This document shows, in pieces, positions 1-11,362 of a DNA stretch of 64,000 nt. The notes under the pieces are model-generated. The model saw only the letters and a program-made list of their open reading frames with translations, made no database searches and was not told where the DNA came from. Made by a program: the position numbers and the translations under genes. The DNA comes from Lagopus muta. Taxonomy: Eukaryota > Chordata > Aves > Galliformes > Phasianidae. Every line of letters begins with the position of its first letter. Within the stretch, counting starts at the first letter, position 1. The stretch lies in NCBI RefSeq assembly GCF_023343835.1, contig NC_064436.1:71134225-71198224 (forward strand), written 5' to 3'.

Positions 1-242
1 GAAGATTGAGAAAGCAGCAGAATGTTTAAAAGAACTGCTGTGTGGGGCTGGTTAGGTCCAAAAACAGTCAACAAAGAAATGATGACACTTAAACTGGGGC
101 AGGTGTGACTGAGGAGTCCTAATACAGCTTGTTGCCTGAAGCAAGGCTAATCAGAATTGAGCAGAGCTTCTCAGCCTGTCTCTGCACTCTGAGAGCTCTT
201 CAATAACCAGTGGGTCTCTGCGTGTTTCACTCTGTGCTGTAG

Positions 243-409
243 GATATCCGAAATCAGCGCAGATACCGTCAGAGAAGAAAGGCAGAGCTGGTGAAGCTGC
301 AGCAGACATACAGTGCCTTGAACTCCAAAGCTACCTTTTATGGGGAACAAGTTGATTACTACAAAAGCTACATCAAAACCTGCTTGGATAACCTGGCCAG
401 CAAGGGCAA
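243..409 (+). CDS. IQGAP1: IQGAP1 exon (copy A): DIRNQRRYRQRR...
   Basis: Acceptor ...GTGCTGTAG precedes 243 and donor GTAAGT starts at 410. It encodes about 56 residues starting DIRNQRRYRQRRKAELVKLQ, a highly basic segment followed by a Tyr-rich stretch, part of the RGCT domain. It ends with two bases of a Lys codon that is completed by the next exon. Confidence 0.9.
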
Positions 410-1701
410 GTAAGTATCTCTGAACTGTGCTGTGGTTCTATAAATAAATGCTTGTTTCAGAAAAAAATGGGTAGGTCACTGCTAAGAACAAATTGTAGTA
501 CCATCTGCACAAAGCTAAGGGAGAGTGAGACCCCTGACTGGGGTCAGAGAGACACAGTGAAAGGAATTTTGGTCCTTTGGAGAGAGAGGAATGGAGAAAG
601 ACCAGAGGTGATGGTTGGGTTGCTCAGGTAATTGACACACTGCTTGGTTAGTCCCTCCCATAATTCTTTCTTGCAGCAGAGAATGAAAGCATCCTTTGTA
701 CTTATAGTGACAGCACTGATCCTGATTTGTCCTCTCTTTGTCCCAGAGGCAGTTTGTACAGTGGAAGGCAGTTCAGGTTTTCCTGTAAGAAAAGCTGTGT
801 CTTTCCACCCTGAGTTTGGTTCTTCTCTTTCCTTTGGCAGGCAGCACAGCATAGTCCTCAGCAGCCTTAGGAAATGTTTCAGCGTAACTGGGTGTGTTTT
901 CCCTGTTTCTTTTTTAATCTGAACACAGTGTGGAAAATACCTGTCTGCTCTGGAGAAATGCCAGAGTTGGGTTTGCATGCGTGTGGCATGCTGTTGGAAA
1001 GAGCGGAGCACCAATGTGGGAAAGGGAAATGGAGTAGGCATGAAGCCTGAAACGGCTGGCGTCAGAGATTGTGGTTTGGAGCAGAGTCTGATGCGTGACG
1101 CAGTCCTGGTCTCTGCTTTCTCAAGCAGGTGCACAGGATTGAACTCTGCTGCAGCGCTGTGGGGTGGGCAGCAGGGCAGCGATTGGCCGGACAGGGCAAG
1201 CAGGGGAGCTGCACTGGCATGTCCTTGGACAGGTGATCAGTGCACTGAGTGTGCAGAGATGAGGAAGTCCAGATCTACCAGGGCAACGGGCTGTACACAA
1301 ATAGACCTGATGTGTGTAATTTTGGGGCATCTAAATAATCGGTGGCTTTTTAAAATTTTGTTAATTGTCACTGTGGCTCTTACGGGTCTGTGTTCAGAGC
1401 ACCAGTGGAAACAACTTGTTAACCATAAGAGCTTTTGCCTAGCTATATAAGTAGCGGTGTTTTTTATGAAGTGCTGTTGTTTGTGTTCTGCTTCTGTTGT
1501 ATAAGTTACTGGTAAATAATAGGAAGTCAGAGATCTGACCTGAGCTACCAGTGCTGTGCAGATAAACTTGGTAGTGAAATATATCAGCTCTGTTAGTTGA
1601 ACCATCTATTCTGGTTCTAGCCATGCATCCACCTAGTATAAACTGTTTATTGTATTTTGTTTGCTCTCTGTTGTGTTCTTTTAACCCCTTCTTCCTTCCA
1701 G

Positions 1702-1824
1702 AGTCTCTAAGAAGCCTCGAGAGATAAAAGGCAAAAACAGTAAAAAGATTTCTCTAAAATACACTGCAGCTCGACTTCATGAGAAGGGAGTGCTTTTAGA
1801 GATTGAGGACCTGCAAGTTAACCA
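1702..1824 (+). CDS. IQGAP1: IQGAP1 exon (copy A): VSKKPREIKGK...
   Basis: Acceptor TTCCTTCCAG ends at 1701 and donor GTGAGT starts at 1825. It encodes VSKKPREIKGKNSKKISLKY through EIEDLQVNQ; the final Gln codon CA|A is split across the intron. Lys-rich start, then the beta-rich core of the RGCT domain. No disabling change. Confidence 0.9.
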
Positions 1825-2328
1825 GTGAGTGTTCCTTAAAAACTCATTAGAGCTAAGTAGCTTTCCTAGAGAAATAGGGAAATGTTGCACACTGTTCTTG
1901 ACTACTTGGGCTGGCAGGAGCTGAGAAACTTCACAAACTGCTGACGTGCTGTTCTCTATTTCTGGTGAAATGGGAGCAGATCTCTGGTAGATGAGTTCCA
2001 TGTGCTTTAGGAATGACGCCCTCTTTCTCCCTGTTCCCCCACAGCCCTGTCACGGAAGGATTCCTCCTTGAGTGCCTTGCTACTGTGGCTAGTGAACTTT
2101 CAAGGCTGACCTGAGCTTGCTCAGCTGCCTCTTGCTGGCCTTGAGTAACTGATCTATCTTTCACACTATAGACAGAAGCTGCTTGCTGCTGGAATTTTTA
2201 TCGGCGTTGTGCTTTGCACTCAGTGCAGTGGGGATGTCTAGGAGCAGAGGTGGGCTGCTGATTCACGTGGGCTGGAGTGCTGTGTGTGCTTACTGTGCTT
2301 GTGGGAAGGTGCAACCTAGCAGCACAAC

Positions 2329-2358
2329 CTACAACAATGTTAGGCTACATTGTTGTAG
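2329..2358. other. 12-bp perfect hairpin in an IQGAP1 intron
   Basis: CTACAACAATGT at 2329-2340 and its exact reverse complement ACATTGTTGTAG at 2347-2358 are separated by six bases. The hairpin lies in the intron between the 1702 and 2529 exons. It is also present at 24858-24887 in the right copy. No function is assigned. Confidence 0.7.
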
Positions 2359-2528
2359 CCTACTATTCATTTTTCTACTGAGTCTCATTCCGAATGAGAA
2401 TATAGAATTTAGGAGTAGGATTAGACATTTATCTTCAGCTTTCATCTGATGTGTTGTTTCCCTGTCGTTAGGAACTGCATGTTCAATTATGGTTTTCATA
2501 TGTGGTTTTCAATTTCTTAAATTTACAG

Positions 2529-2637
2529 ATTTAAAAATGTAATATTTGAAATCAGTCCAACAGAAGAAGTAGGAGATTTTGAGGTAAAAGCAAAATTCAT
2601 GGGGGTACAGGTGGAAACCTTTATGTTACATTATCAG
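2529..2637 (+). CDS. IQGAP1: IQGAP1 exon (copy A): FKNVIFEISPTEE...
   Basis: The exon starts with the A that completes Gln (CA|A) after acceptor ATTTACAG, then encodes FKNVIFEISPTEEVGDFEVK to TFMLHYQ. Donor GTAAGA is at 2638. The phase matches both neighbours. Confidence 0.9.
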
Positions 2638-2829
2638 GTAAGAACAATCCTATTTAATAATGACAGCCACGGCATATGAGTTTCATGGGATGTACATGAA
2701 TAGCAAATATCTATTCTGCTTGCCAGACCTTTTATCAAAATACTAATTACATGTTTTTTGCCTGAACAGTGTGAAAATGAGGGAGCATCTTTAAACGGAT
2801 AGAAGGCAGACTTAGATTAAGTATGAGGA

Positions 2830-2990
2830 GGAAAATGTTGACCTTGGGGCAGTGAGGCCCTGGCACAGGCTACTCCGAGAACTGTGGGTGCCCCATCCCT
2901 GGAGGTGCCCAAGGCCAGGCTGAACAGGGCCCCGGGGAGCTGGGAGGTGTTGGAGTCCCTTCCAACATCAGCCCGTACTGCGGTTCTGTG
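2830..2990 (+). mobile_element. CR1 LINE 3' fragment (intronic)
   Basis: Contains the conserved CR1 3' sequence in the order 'GTGCCCCATCCCTGGAGGTG', 'CCAAGGCCAGGCTGAACAGG', then 'TTGGAGTCCCTTCCAACATC', ending in a diverged TTCTGTG. It is 5'-truncated as is usual for CR1, sense orientation, inside the intron before the last exon. An identical copy is at 25359-25519. Confidence 0.85.
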
Positions 2991-4331
2991 AGCAGCTATT
3001 GTGACAGCAGGAGATTTGTTGCAGACAAAACGTACAGTGCCAACGGGGGACTGAGGCTAATTTGTTTCTTTACTAATGAAAGCTTTGTGTCAGTCTGTGT
3101 CTTAGTTACACTTACATAAGTATGCACGCTACTTGTGTGAGTCTGTTGGAACAGACTTACAGGCTAGCTTTCCCAAATGGTCCCCATTCTTCTTACCGTA
3201 CCACTGCTGTTATGCCTGGCAGCTCTGTGCACGTGTGTCTACCAAAACTTGGTTGCCAAGTATTGCTAGGTATGGTAACAGCGGATGTCCCAGGCATATT
3301 GAAACAAATTGCATACAGGAGCACTCTGTGCAGAGATATGTCTGCATTGCAGTCCCTGACTGACTGCTAGGAGAGATAGCTGCCTTACATGTCCCATCTG
3401 CTCTGGGAGCTGCTGTAGTTCATTCCAGCGCTGATCTGTTGGAGCTGGTCGCAGACTTCTTGGTGTGGCTACTCGAGGTCACTTGGTTCTCAAGCACGTG
3501 TGGTAAAACCACTCTGAACAAACTGCCACTGCTCGTCCAAGTGTAGTGTTGGCAATGGCTTCAGTTAAAAAGTCTCACGTTGCCAGAGTTTTTATAGAAG
3601 ACTATAGAAACAGCTGTTTGGTGTTTGTTCTGGTGCCAGGAGCAAGATTCACCATTTGGAATACATGCAGTATTCCTTGCAGTAGCAGTACATGAATGCT
3701 TTCTCTAAGATGCACTGTTCTAGAGAGGAGACTGTGGGAAGGAATTGTTGCTGAGATGAATCGGTGCAGGGAGTCGTACAGCTTTGTCGGGTGCATCACT
3801 GATGAGAAGAAATTGTAACTGGAGCCAGTGCCTATGTGAATACAGGGGAAACTGAATTGGCATAATGTAATTAGTCCTAATGGAGAAGTTGTTTCTTTCT
3901 GTGACATACATTGTATTCTAAACCGCCTCTGTCTCCTCTATGACAGATGAGGTTTTTAGAGAGTCGTGCTGTGGAATATTGTAATGCTTACACAATAAGA
4001 TTAGGCAAACGGGAGAGAGATTCTAAACATTACAGCTTTACATCTGTTATGTGAATGAAAAGCCTGGTATGGTCTAGAGCTGAAATTTGACTTTCTATTT
4101 ATGAGTTGTGTAATTCTTTTAAACCACAGATTAAGACAAACATCTGAGAAATCTTAGTGCAGCTTATTTGTTCCTGTGCTGTGAGTGGATCCTTAACCCT
4201 CTCATTTTTCTAGCTTATGCTATGTATTTTGTGATAGATATTCCACAAAACCCCACCTTATCACAATGTCTTGTATAAGTTTGTATGCACTGTTGAGGAT
4301 TCCTCGCTCATAACTGTTTTCCCTTTGGTAG

Positions 4332-4445
4332 GATCTTCTGCAGCTGCAGTATGAAGGTGTTGCAGTTATGAAGTTATTTGACCGAGCAAAAGTAAACGTT
4401 AATCTTCTGATCTTCCTTCTGAACAAGAAGTTTTATGGGAAGTAA
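4332..4445 (+). CDS. IQGAP1: IQGAP1 terminal coding exon (copy A) with stop
   Basis: Acceptor TTTGGTAG ends at 4331. Encodes DLLQLQYEGVAVMKLFDRAK to NKKFYGK, then TAA at 4443-4445. It ends at the same residue as human IQGAP1. Confidence 0.92.
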   Translation, partial: DLLQLQYEGVAVMKLFDRAKVNVNLLIFLLNKKFYGK

Positions 4446-6070
4446 CTGACCTTTGCTGGCAAATCTGTGAGAGGGGAGATGAATAGAAGCCTTGCATATG
4501 TGACTTCTAATGACTTTGCTGTGCATCACTATGTGCCCGTGCCTTGCTGAAATATATCAAGTCTGTTACAATTAAGGCCTAAGAACTTCTTGTGAATTGA
4601 CAGTGCTGACTGACGCTGCAGGGAGCTCTTTCTTGTACCTTTATGATGTTTATGTTCAACTTGATGTAATAATTTACAGATGGCCTCTTGCGTAGAGGTG
4701 CTGCAGTATCCATTTAACGCTTAAGGATGGGGAGTGAAACAGACAAATTCTTGGCAAGTTAGCTTTTGATGTTGCTTGCAAAGGTTTTGAAGGGTAAAAC
4801 TAAGTTCTTTTCTCCCCAGTTTTAGATCAATGTTTCATATATCTTTACCAGATTCAATAAACGTTAGGCTCTACTTTTGCAGACTTACCAAAAGAAGACA
4901 ATTATCTTAAATAGGTTGGCTTTTTAAAAGTTTAATTTTTCTAGCTCTGTCAAACCCCTCATTTCCTCATCTGTAGTGGATTTTTCACCGTGGTGATTGT
5001 GCTGCTGTTCTGCTATATCCAGTAAAAATGCAGAGACTCTTGAATAAATCCCACCAAAAATTGTTTGCCCTGCCCCCTCCTTTTTTTTTTTTTTTTTTTT
5101 TTTTAAGAAACATCGCTAATTACAAATGTCATTTTTGCAGGTTTTTTTTGTTTAGATTACTGTGTTGTAGAACTGCCTTATCTCTGAGCTCACACACCGT
5201 ATTGCTATTGCTCCATTGGCATAGATTTTTTGCTAATGAGAGCCACTCACAGAATTGGAGTTGGGTGCATCCTTGAGGTGAGTTTTCCGTAGTCCTTTAG
5301 TAAGTATCTGCTGGTGTCTGGTCTGCATGAAATGCTTGTTACTGGCATGCACCAACATTACAGCATCACCTGGTAAGATATTTCTGTATTTTATAACAAG
5401 ATATTTTAATGTTGGTGCATGCCAATAAAATAATATTTTAATGTTTGTCCAGCACAATGCATTAACAGAAATTCCTTTTCATACCATACCAACCAAAAAA
5501 GATATGTGCGGTGTAGGTCATCTGAAAGAGAGTGACCTCAGAACTAGATTTTCACTAATATCTGAAGAAGTGATGTGAAATGAGTTAAAGATCTTGCCTT
5601 GATTTTTTTAGTTCTATCTAGCTACATGCGAATTTGCTGTATCATAGAGGGACTTGAGAATTGTATTACTTTGATTTGGGAGTGATGAGAATAACGGTAG
5701 AAAATTCTTAAATATTGTTAACAAAATGCAGCTGTACTCTGCAGGCTCTTGAGCTACAGAGATGAATCCCCTCTCTCCCTTTTAATTTTTTTTTAATTGA
5801 AAGCTTTTAATATTTTTCAGCGTCTGGCAGTCTTTAAACCACAACCCAGGTGGGATCAGGGAAAATGCAGTGAGGTGTTAGCGGTGATTGTACACTGCTC
5901 AAGGAAAATATGCTTACCAGGTGATTTACAATAATTGTTACCTATGCTTAATGACAAAAATTTTTGACAAAAATTGAAAACAAACAAAAAACAAGAGAAT
6001 TAACTGGAGGAGTTTGTTCAGAGACAGAGCTTTTTTTTTTTTTTTTTAAGGGAAAAACTGTTAATAAAGA
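4446..6070 (+). other. IQGAP1 3' UTR candidate (copy A)
   Basis: After the TAA come several AATAAA signals, at 4856, 5043, 5424 and 6063. I cannot tell which is used. The segment is AT-rich, has a 24-T run near 5082 and a perfect inverted repeat at 5344/5407. The 3' UTR end is placed at the 6063 signal only as a working limit. Confidence 0.5.
5344..5423. other. 17-bp perfect inverted repeat in the 3' UTR, abutting AATAAA
   Basis: GGCATGCACCAACATTA at 5344-5360 and TAATGTTGGTGCATGCC at 5407-5423 are exact reverse complements around a 46-base loop. An AATAAA starts at the next base, 5424. In RNA this gives a stable stem just upstream of a polyadenylation signal. It could also be the termini of a small palindromic transposon relic. 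The same structure is at 27873-27952. Confidence 0.85.
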
Positions 6071-8515
6071 CAGTCTCAGCAGTGAATTATATGTATTCTA
6101 TAATTTATTGGTGACTTAGCTTTGCTTATTTCCTGTACACCACTGTATTTACAATTGGAGCAGCTATAAGTAGAAGGCATGTCTTTCCTTGTTAGTAAAG
6201 TTTGCCTCTGTAACTCACATATAAGTAAAAAGCCATTTGTGTCCATGGATGCTGTGTGTGACCTTGACTGGAAGTAGCCCTGACCATGCCGTTAGGCCCT
6301 GGGTGCAGTGTGGCGGTGCTGGATAGACTCTGTGCACAGGAAGCGTGGTTCAGCAGCTGCATTGCTGGTGTGTCGTGAGCCAGCCTTCCCTTTAAAGTCA
6401 GAGTAGCACTGGGGGAGCTGTGGGATGGTCTCACTGTGAAGGGTTTGGGGCAGGAGAGCAGTGCTAAGGGATGCCCTGGAGAGGAGTGTGGGATGCGGGC
6501 TGTTTGGGGCCACGGGGCGCGCGTTGGGAGGGAGGAAGGTGGGACGAGGTAGTATTGAAATAGATCAGCCCCAGTTGTTAACACCTCGTTTTGGCCGTTA
6601 ACGTGGACTGCATGGGGCTGTGGGTGATGGGCTGCACACACGCCGTGTGCCCTAGATGTACACTGTGCGCTATCTCGATTATCCCTGCGGTGTATTCTGC
6701 AACCATTTTGTGGTGCTTTTATGCTTGGAGAATTTCCCAGCTTCCTATCTTGTTCCCACACTCTGAAGTCCCTCACCCAGCCCATAGATTTCTCAAAATT
6801 TTCGTGATGGCATGTTCAGCTATGTGGAAAGTTCCTCCGATGCCTTGTTCAGCAGTGTCATGCTATGGTATTGTTTCTCTTTGTCTTGAAGCTTGTTTGT
6901 ATGACTTGACATCCCATTCACCTGGCTTTTCATCTGAGAGGTTTCACTTTATGCAAACTCGGAAATTCAAACACTCCAAACCCATTTAACAGCTTAAAGC
7001 AGTGGTAAAAACAGGTATTTTATCTGCTATATGTAGAATGGCAGACTGTATTTATTGCAGAATCTGAGATGTTAGTTCAGTTTGTAGAGGATTTTACTAG
7101 GAGTCAACCCTTTTTCTTTACCATGACTTCTGAAACACAGAAAACTATATTTGAACCCCAGAAAAATGAAGTATTTCAGGTGTTTTAAGAAACGATGTGA
7201 AAGTGTCCTTTTTTTTTTTTTTTTTGTGTTACTCAAGACTAAAAACTGTGGGTTCTGAGAAACTCAGACCTAACTCTTAATGATGACTTATTCAAGGTGA
7301 TATGGGATGAAAACCAGACCTAGGCAAAGTGTAGACTGGGTTTTCTGAATCTTAGGCTACGGTATGTAAGAGTCCTCCTTAAACTTTTGTCAGAACAGAG
7401 TAGTTGTTCACTTAGAAAGCTTTTGTGCAGTTTTCCCATGTAGAATATGTGCGAGCTCCCTCTGTTTTCAGGTGCTGATGTGAGTTGTCAGGGCTGTCAG
7501 ACGACAAATAGCTGTTCAGATCCTTAGAGGTAGAAGTCAACAGAACATCATGTGCTTGATATTGTGCCAGATGCTCATTTCAGTTTTGTGTCCAGACTCT
7601 ATTCATGTAGTCACTCTTCTGACTATAAAAAACTAGCAGTGGTTTACTGAGTTCTGGATCCAGTTAACAAAAGGTAATATATTTCATGAAAATAAACAGT
7701 CTGATGACAAGACGCGTATCATAGACTGACAAGTAGTTCCAGCAGATGTTTTCAGGCATTCTGAATCATGACTGATACAGCAAGTAGTAGCTTTCTCAGC
7801 AGCAATATGTGCATATTCCTGCCTGCTGTTCTCCCCTCCACTGCGGTTATCTTGATAGAGGCATTGGTCAGGAGAACCTAGCATTCCGTTCTTTCCTGAC
7901 AGCGAAAAACTGCACGCTCAACAAGTTGTAGCCTGCAAAACTGTGCTCATGCCTTGACCACGAAATTTCCTGAACCAGTTTGGATTGGTGTTCTTCTAGA
8001 AACAGCAGGCTTTCAAAGGGAGTTCATAAGTGGACCTAAGTTGCAGCAAATTATGTAGTTGTAATATATTTTACTTGGTTCTTCAGGAACTACCCAAAAT
8101 GTGGGGCGTTTCATGGACGCAAAGAACTGGCCAGCTTTTTCAGGAGAGAACCGCAGTGTGCAGCGCTCAGTGCAAACCACTGAAGACAAAGTGACTGATG
8201 GCAGGCACTGCTATGGGAGTGTGGCTGCGTGCTGTGAAGCTGCTCTGTGCTCCACCGCGTCTCAGTGCCAGCACCAGTGCAGTTCCCAGCACTGAAGGCA
8301 ACACGCATCTTCACAGATCTAACCCACAGGTCTGCATCCCAAATTTCTCACGGCACTTTTACTCCCTCTCATTCTTGCCTCTCAAAAAGACAAAGTGCTG
8401 AACACTGCTCTTGATGTAGAAACAGTTTGCAAGACTCGTTTAGAAATCTTATAGGCAGTTCTTTCACTCCCCAAGTCTCAAATAGCTTTGAAGATTTTTA
8501 TCTTTTTCACATGTC
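6071..8515. other. No gene recognised; 3' UTR tail or intergenic (copy A)
   Basis: Unique-looking AT-rich sequence with a GC-richer patch at about 6290-6700 and T runs near 6032 and 7209. I see no exon, known repeat or RNA gene. It is duplicated at 28600-31044. Confidence 0.5.
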
Positions 8516-8690
8516 ACAAAATCACAGAATTGCAGGGGTTAGGAAGGGGACCTCTTAGGAACGGGACCTCAAGAGAACAAGCCCATCCCCTCTGCTAAAG
8601 CAGGTTCTCTATAGTAGGTCGCACAGGTAGGCATCCACTTGGGTCTTGAAACAGTCCCAGAACTGTGGTAGGATGTGGTAAATGAGGTTT
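8516..8690 (-). mobile_element. CR1 LINE 3' fragment, antisense
   Basis: Starts 'TCACAAAATCACAGAATTGC' and continues with the reverse complement of the CR1 3' region ('GGTCGCACAGGTAGGCATCC', 'TTGGGTCTTGAAA'). Diverged. A T15/(CTT)n tract follows at about 8714-8745. The duplicate is at 31045-31219. Confidence 0.75.
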
Positions 8691-9069
8691 CAGGTCCACT
8701 TATTTCTGGAACTGTTTTTTTTTTTTTTCTTCTTCTTCTTCTTCCTGGAACAACTGGCAGTGGGGCAGAGGAGTCCCAGAAGGCTTTTTTCTCTCTGCTT
8801 TAAGCTCTCAATCTCTGCCCCACAGGGCTCCTGCCTGAGAAGTGGAAATGGTGGAGGTAAGAGAGAGCTGGCAGAAGAGACTGCTGCAGCTGCCTGGGCA
8901 GGGTCTGCGTGTATGCCATGGCCTCGTGCTCTCTCTCCAGATGCAGCCGTGTGGGACAAACAAAGACATGATGAACAGAAGACCGAGCTAATGAATAAAT
9001 GAGCTCTGCAGCTACTTGCACCAGGTGTAAGCACACATGAAGCACCTGGCTGGTACATGTGAGCAAGAG

Positions 9070-9239
9070 GTGGTTGGGGGGGATGGGAACTGCTGAATCA
9101 GGGCCTGAACCTCTGATTGATCACCTGAGGCAAGCCATGGGTCAGCCATGGGAGCACAGTGAAAGCAATTCACCTGTGCTGCTGGAAGGGGTGCACCTCT
9201 CCCAGACCCATTTAAGAGCTGACTACCAGTGGGGAAGGA
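9070..9239 (+). mobile_element. Truncated LTR (U3 part), cut at the duplication end
   Basis: 'GGGAACTGCTGAATCAGGGC' ... 'CTGATTGATCACCTGAGGCA' ... 'TTTAAGAGCTGACTACCAGT' is the U3/TATA part of an LTR family also present at 11363-11700 (+), 31599-31990 (+) and about 52200-52714 (-). Here the LTR stops at 9239 after GGGGAAGGA and is joined to unrelated CpG-rich DNA. Confidence 0.85.
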
Positions 9240-9900
9240 GCTCCGAGCAGCATTGCACTGCTGTTGCGGGGGCTTTTAAGCGGCTGGGGGACGATGCAGG
9301 GCTAGGGTTGGAAGGGGACGTTTGCTGGTTCACCGGGAGGCGAGCGAGTTGGATGCCACGAGGCGCTGAGGGGCAGCGGTGAGCCGAACCGGTCCGTTTC
9401 CGTTCCCGGGTGGGCTCGGGCATCAAACGGCGGAAATAGACGAGGGGCACCCCGGATTAGCGGGGGAGAATATATCGCTGAGCCGGCGGTCCGGAATCGG
9501 CTGCTTGCCCGTAGCCGTAGTTGTTTGTCGAGACAGTTGCTGTTTTGAAGGTGACGGGCGTATATTCGCTGTTAGCCGGAGGACTAATCACCATAGAGAG
9601 CGGCGGATGAGCCGCGCAGAGCGGTTAGATCAGCACTTCCGCATTTCTGGGCGCATGTGTTTTGCCGCTGGCGGGACTCGGCGGCAGGCAGCGGCAGTTC
9701 CGCGCGTTGGCCACGCGGTGGCAGCAGAGACCACGGCAAGAACTTTCCTGCCGGATCGATGCCGGGATTCGGCGGTAGGCGGCGGCAGTTCCGCGCATTG
9801 GGGGCTGCCCGTGGGGCGCGTGGAGTCCTGGGAGGAGTTGATGGCCGTGCGCAGGGGGGTGATGGTGCCCTCGGCGCACGGCTGTGACAGCAGGGTGGGG
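9240..9900. promoter_or_regulatory. CpG-rich junction segment with CTCF-like motif
   Basis: A GC- and CpG-rich block, unlike its AT-rich flanks, that fills the joint between the two IQGAP1 blocks. At about 9700-9740 it holds GGCAGTTCCGCG then GGCCACGCGGTGGCAGCAGA. This is the same architecture as the minus-strand version of the 56-57 bp satellite unit at 32.5-38.5 kb, and CCACGCGGTGGCAG differs from the CTCF core CCGCGNGGNGGCAG at one position. A second diverged half-unit is near 9788. It could be a CpG-island promoter, a decayed satellite unit, or both. Confidence 0.6.
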
Positions 9901-9953
9901 GTCGGTGCATTAATTTGTTTCCTGTCCTCTGATGTTTTGTCACTTGTTTTTAG

Positions 9954-10158
9954 TTAATGCTGAAAACCCACCTATGGCTGTGGTTGGGAAATTTGTTCAC
10001 TTGCTCGATCGGACCCAGATTTTCAGGAGGAGCTGGAGCTAATGAAACTGTGTGAGGAAGTTGTGACCTTGTTCCGATCTAATCAACAGCTTGAAAATGA
10101 CCTCAATCTCATGGACATCAAGATTGGACTGCTAGTGAAGAACAGAATGACACTGCAG
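9954..10158 (+). pseudogene. IQGAP1: IQGAP1 exon with 4-nt frameshift
   Basis: Acceptor TTGTTTTTAG ends at 9953 and donor GTAGGA starts at 10159. The first part reads AENPPMAVVGKFVHLLD. After CTCGATCGGACCCAGATTTT the frame needed for DFQEELELMK...NRMTLQ is reached only by assuming a net loss of 4 nt. Left uncorrected, the frame ends at TAA 10040-10042. This is the first lesion of the middle block. Confidence 0.85.
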
Positions 10159-11089
10159 GTAGGAAATGCTGTGCTGGGAGACTAGGAGAGTGAATTGAGG
10201 CCAATGGCAGTTAGCATGAGGACCTTCGGAGCCTGGATCTCACTTACTCAGATTCAGTGGGAACTATTTCCCCCAGAGTTACAGGTTTTCCTCCCAGTAA
10301 GTTCCTAACTGTTCCACTAATTACTATGTATCCCTAGAAAGATAACTGCAGAAGAAACATCAAGACTTGAAGCATTGTAAAAACAAAGCACCAGAAAAGA
10401 ACCCACTCGGGACCAAGGGAAAGCAATAGATGGTATGCTTGAAGGCTCTGAGAACTGTTTGTCTGTTCACTTGTGGTTACATGAGTCATGGACTTGCACA
10501 CCTTAATTTCTTCTCACGTTTTGTGTGCTGTATCAGAAGGGGGAGGTGATTTTGGAGCAGGAAATGTACTCAGGCTGCTTGGTGTTGGTTGGCTGATGGA
10601 AGCCCCCTCTGTCACTTTGCTGACGATTGATTGCCTGCAAGAACAACATTGCTGATACAGCGGTGCCTTTTTTAATTCAAGCTGAAGTTACAGTCACCTT
10701 TTCCTTTGGTCCTGAATAGCGTAGTGCTAGGCTTGACCTTGTGTAAAATCTGAACCATGGCAGCAGTAAAGTTCAGTTCCAAAGGAGGCTCCAGCTGTTG
10801 GGCTGATGCTGGCAGCAAAAAGTATCATCGTTATCAGAGCAGTGGAGGCAGTGAGTCAGCAAAATGGAAACAGTCCCTGCTCAAAGCAATTAGTCCTTGT
10901 AGGTTCTCAACAAATTCTGGAATGTGGGGACGAGACAGAAATCGCTGCTATAACAGATAATGTTTCACTTCATGATCTCCTGATGTACCTTGACTGCCTT
11001 ATCCACACAAAAGGAAGTGCTATCGTGCAGCTTTTTCCCATATTGCGTGTTATTTAAATGTGGAATCTGTCCCTCTGTGTTCTTTGCAG

Positions 11090-11241
11090 GATGTTGTTTC
11101 TCATAGCAAAAATCTTAGCAGGAAGAACAAGGAACAGCTCTGTGACGTGATGACGATGAACGAGCAAAAGGGAGATTTGAAAGCTTGGAGCAAAGAGGAG
11201 AGGGAAAAGCTGGAAGCCTATCAGCATCTTTTCTACTTGAG
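11090..11241 (+). pseudogene. IQGAP1: IQGAP1 exon DVVSHSKNLSRKN..., phase-broken 3' end
   Basis: Acceptor TTCTTTGCAG and donor GTATGC. Encodes DVVSHSKNLSRKNKEQLCDV to AYQHLFYL. It ends TTGAG, whereas the next exon needs a codon-complete end (family: ...FYLLQ). This fits a 4-nt loss just before the donor, so splicing to 11725 shifts the frame. Confidence 0.85.
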
Positions 11242-11362
11242 GTATGCAGCTTTTCATTCACTGCTCTTGTCATAGATGCTTACCTGTATTGGAACAGTCT
11301 GTGCTTCTGCACTGCAGTGTTGAGGCGCTGTCTGTCTTTGTGGTGTTGGCTTTTGTGGACAC

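Larger units (their letters stand above)
243..4445 (+). pseudogene. IQGAP1: IQGAP1 C-terminal exon block, copy A (partial gene)
   Basis: Four exons (243-409, 1702-1824, 2529-2637, 4332-4445) with AG acceptors and GT donors. They read in one open frame from DIRNQRRYRQRR to NKKFYGK-stop, which is the RGCT-to-C-terminus part of IQGAP1. This region of the 1657-residue human protein binds CDC42/RAC1, beta-catenin, E-cadherin and CLIP-170 (family knowledge). No lesion is visible in these exons. The block is a fragment here because its upstream exons are outside the window, and the next IQGAP1 exons downstream (9954 onward) belong earlier in the protein. It could be the true 3' end of an intact gene lying to the left, so 'pseudogene' is provisional. 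Confidence 0.6.
1..9239 (+). repeat. Left copy of a 9.24 kb exact duplication (IQGAP1 3' end)
   Basis: This block matches 22530-31768 with a constant offset of 22,529 bp and no indel that I could find. The match includes the 24-T run near 5082 and the T/CTT run near 8714. It begins at the window edge, so its true left end is unknown. It ends abruptly at 9239, inside an LTR, where this copy goes on to a CpG-rich segment and the right copy continues through the LTR. It contains the last four IQGAP1 coding exons, the 3' UTR, CR1 pieces and a partial LTR. Identical homopolymers mean either a very young duplication or a false assembly duplication. Confidence 0.95.

Noticed and set aside
632..922. 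Small open frame with a signal-peptide-like start inside the first IQGAP1 intron
   Set aside because: It lies in an intron, has no family resemblance and is simply copied at 23161. The hydrophobic start is probably chance.
243..4445. IQGAP2 or IQGAP3 instead of IQGAP1
   Set aside because: The tail NKKFYGK and the motifs KVSKKPRE and FKNVIFEISPTEEVGDF match IQGAP1 as I know it. A database search would settle it.
6192..6785. 197-codon minus-strand open frame in the GC-richer patch (also at 28721)
   Set aside because: No domain, no splice or promoter support, antisense to UTR or intergenic DNA, and of a length expected in GC-rich sequence.
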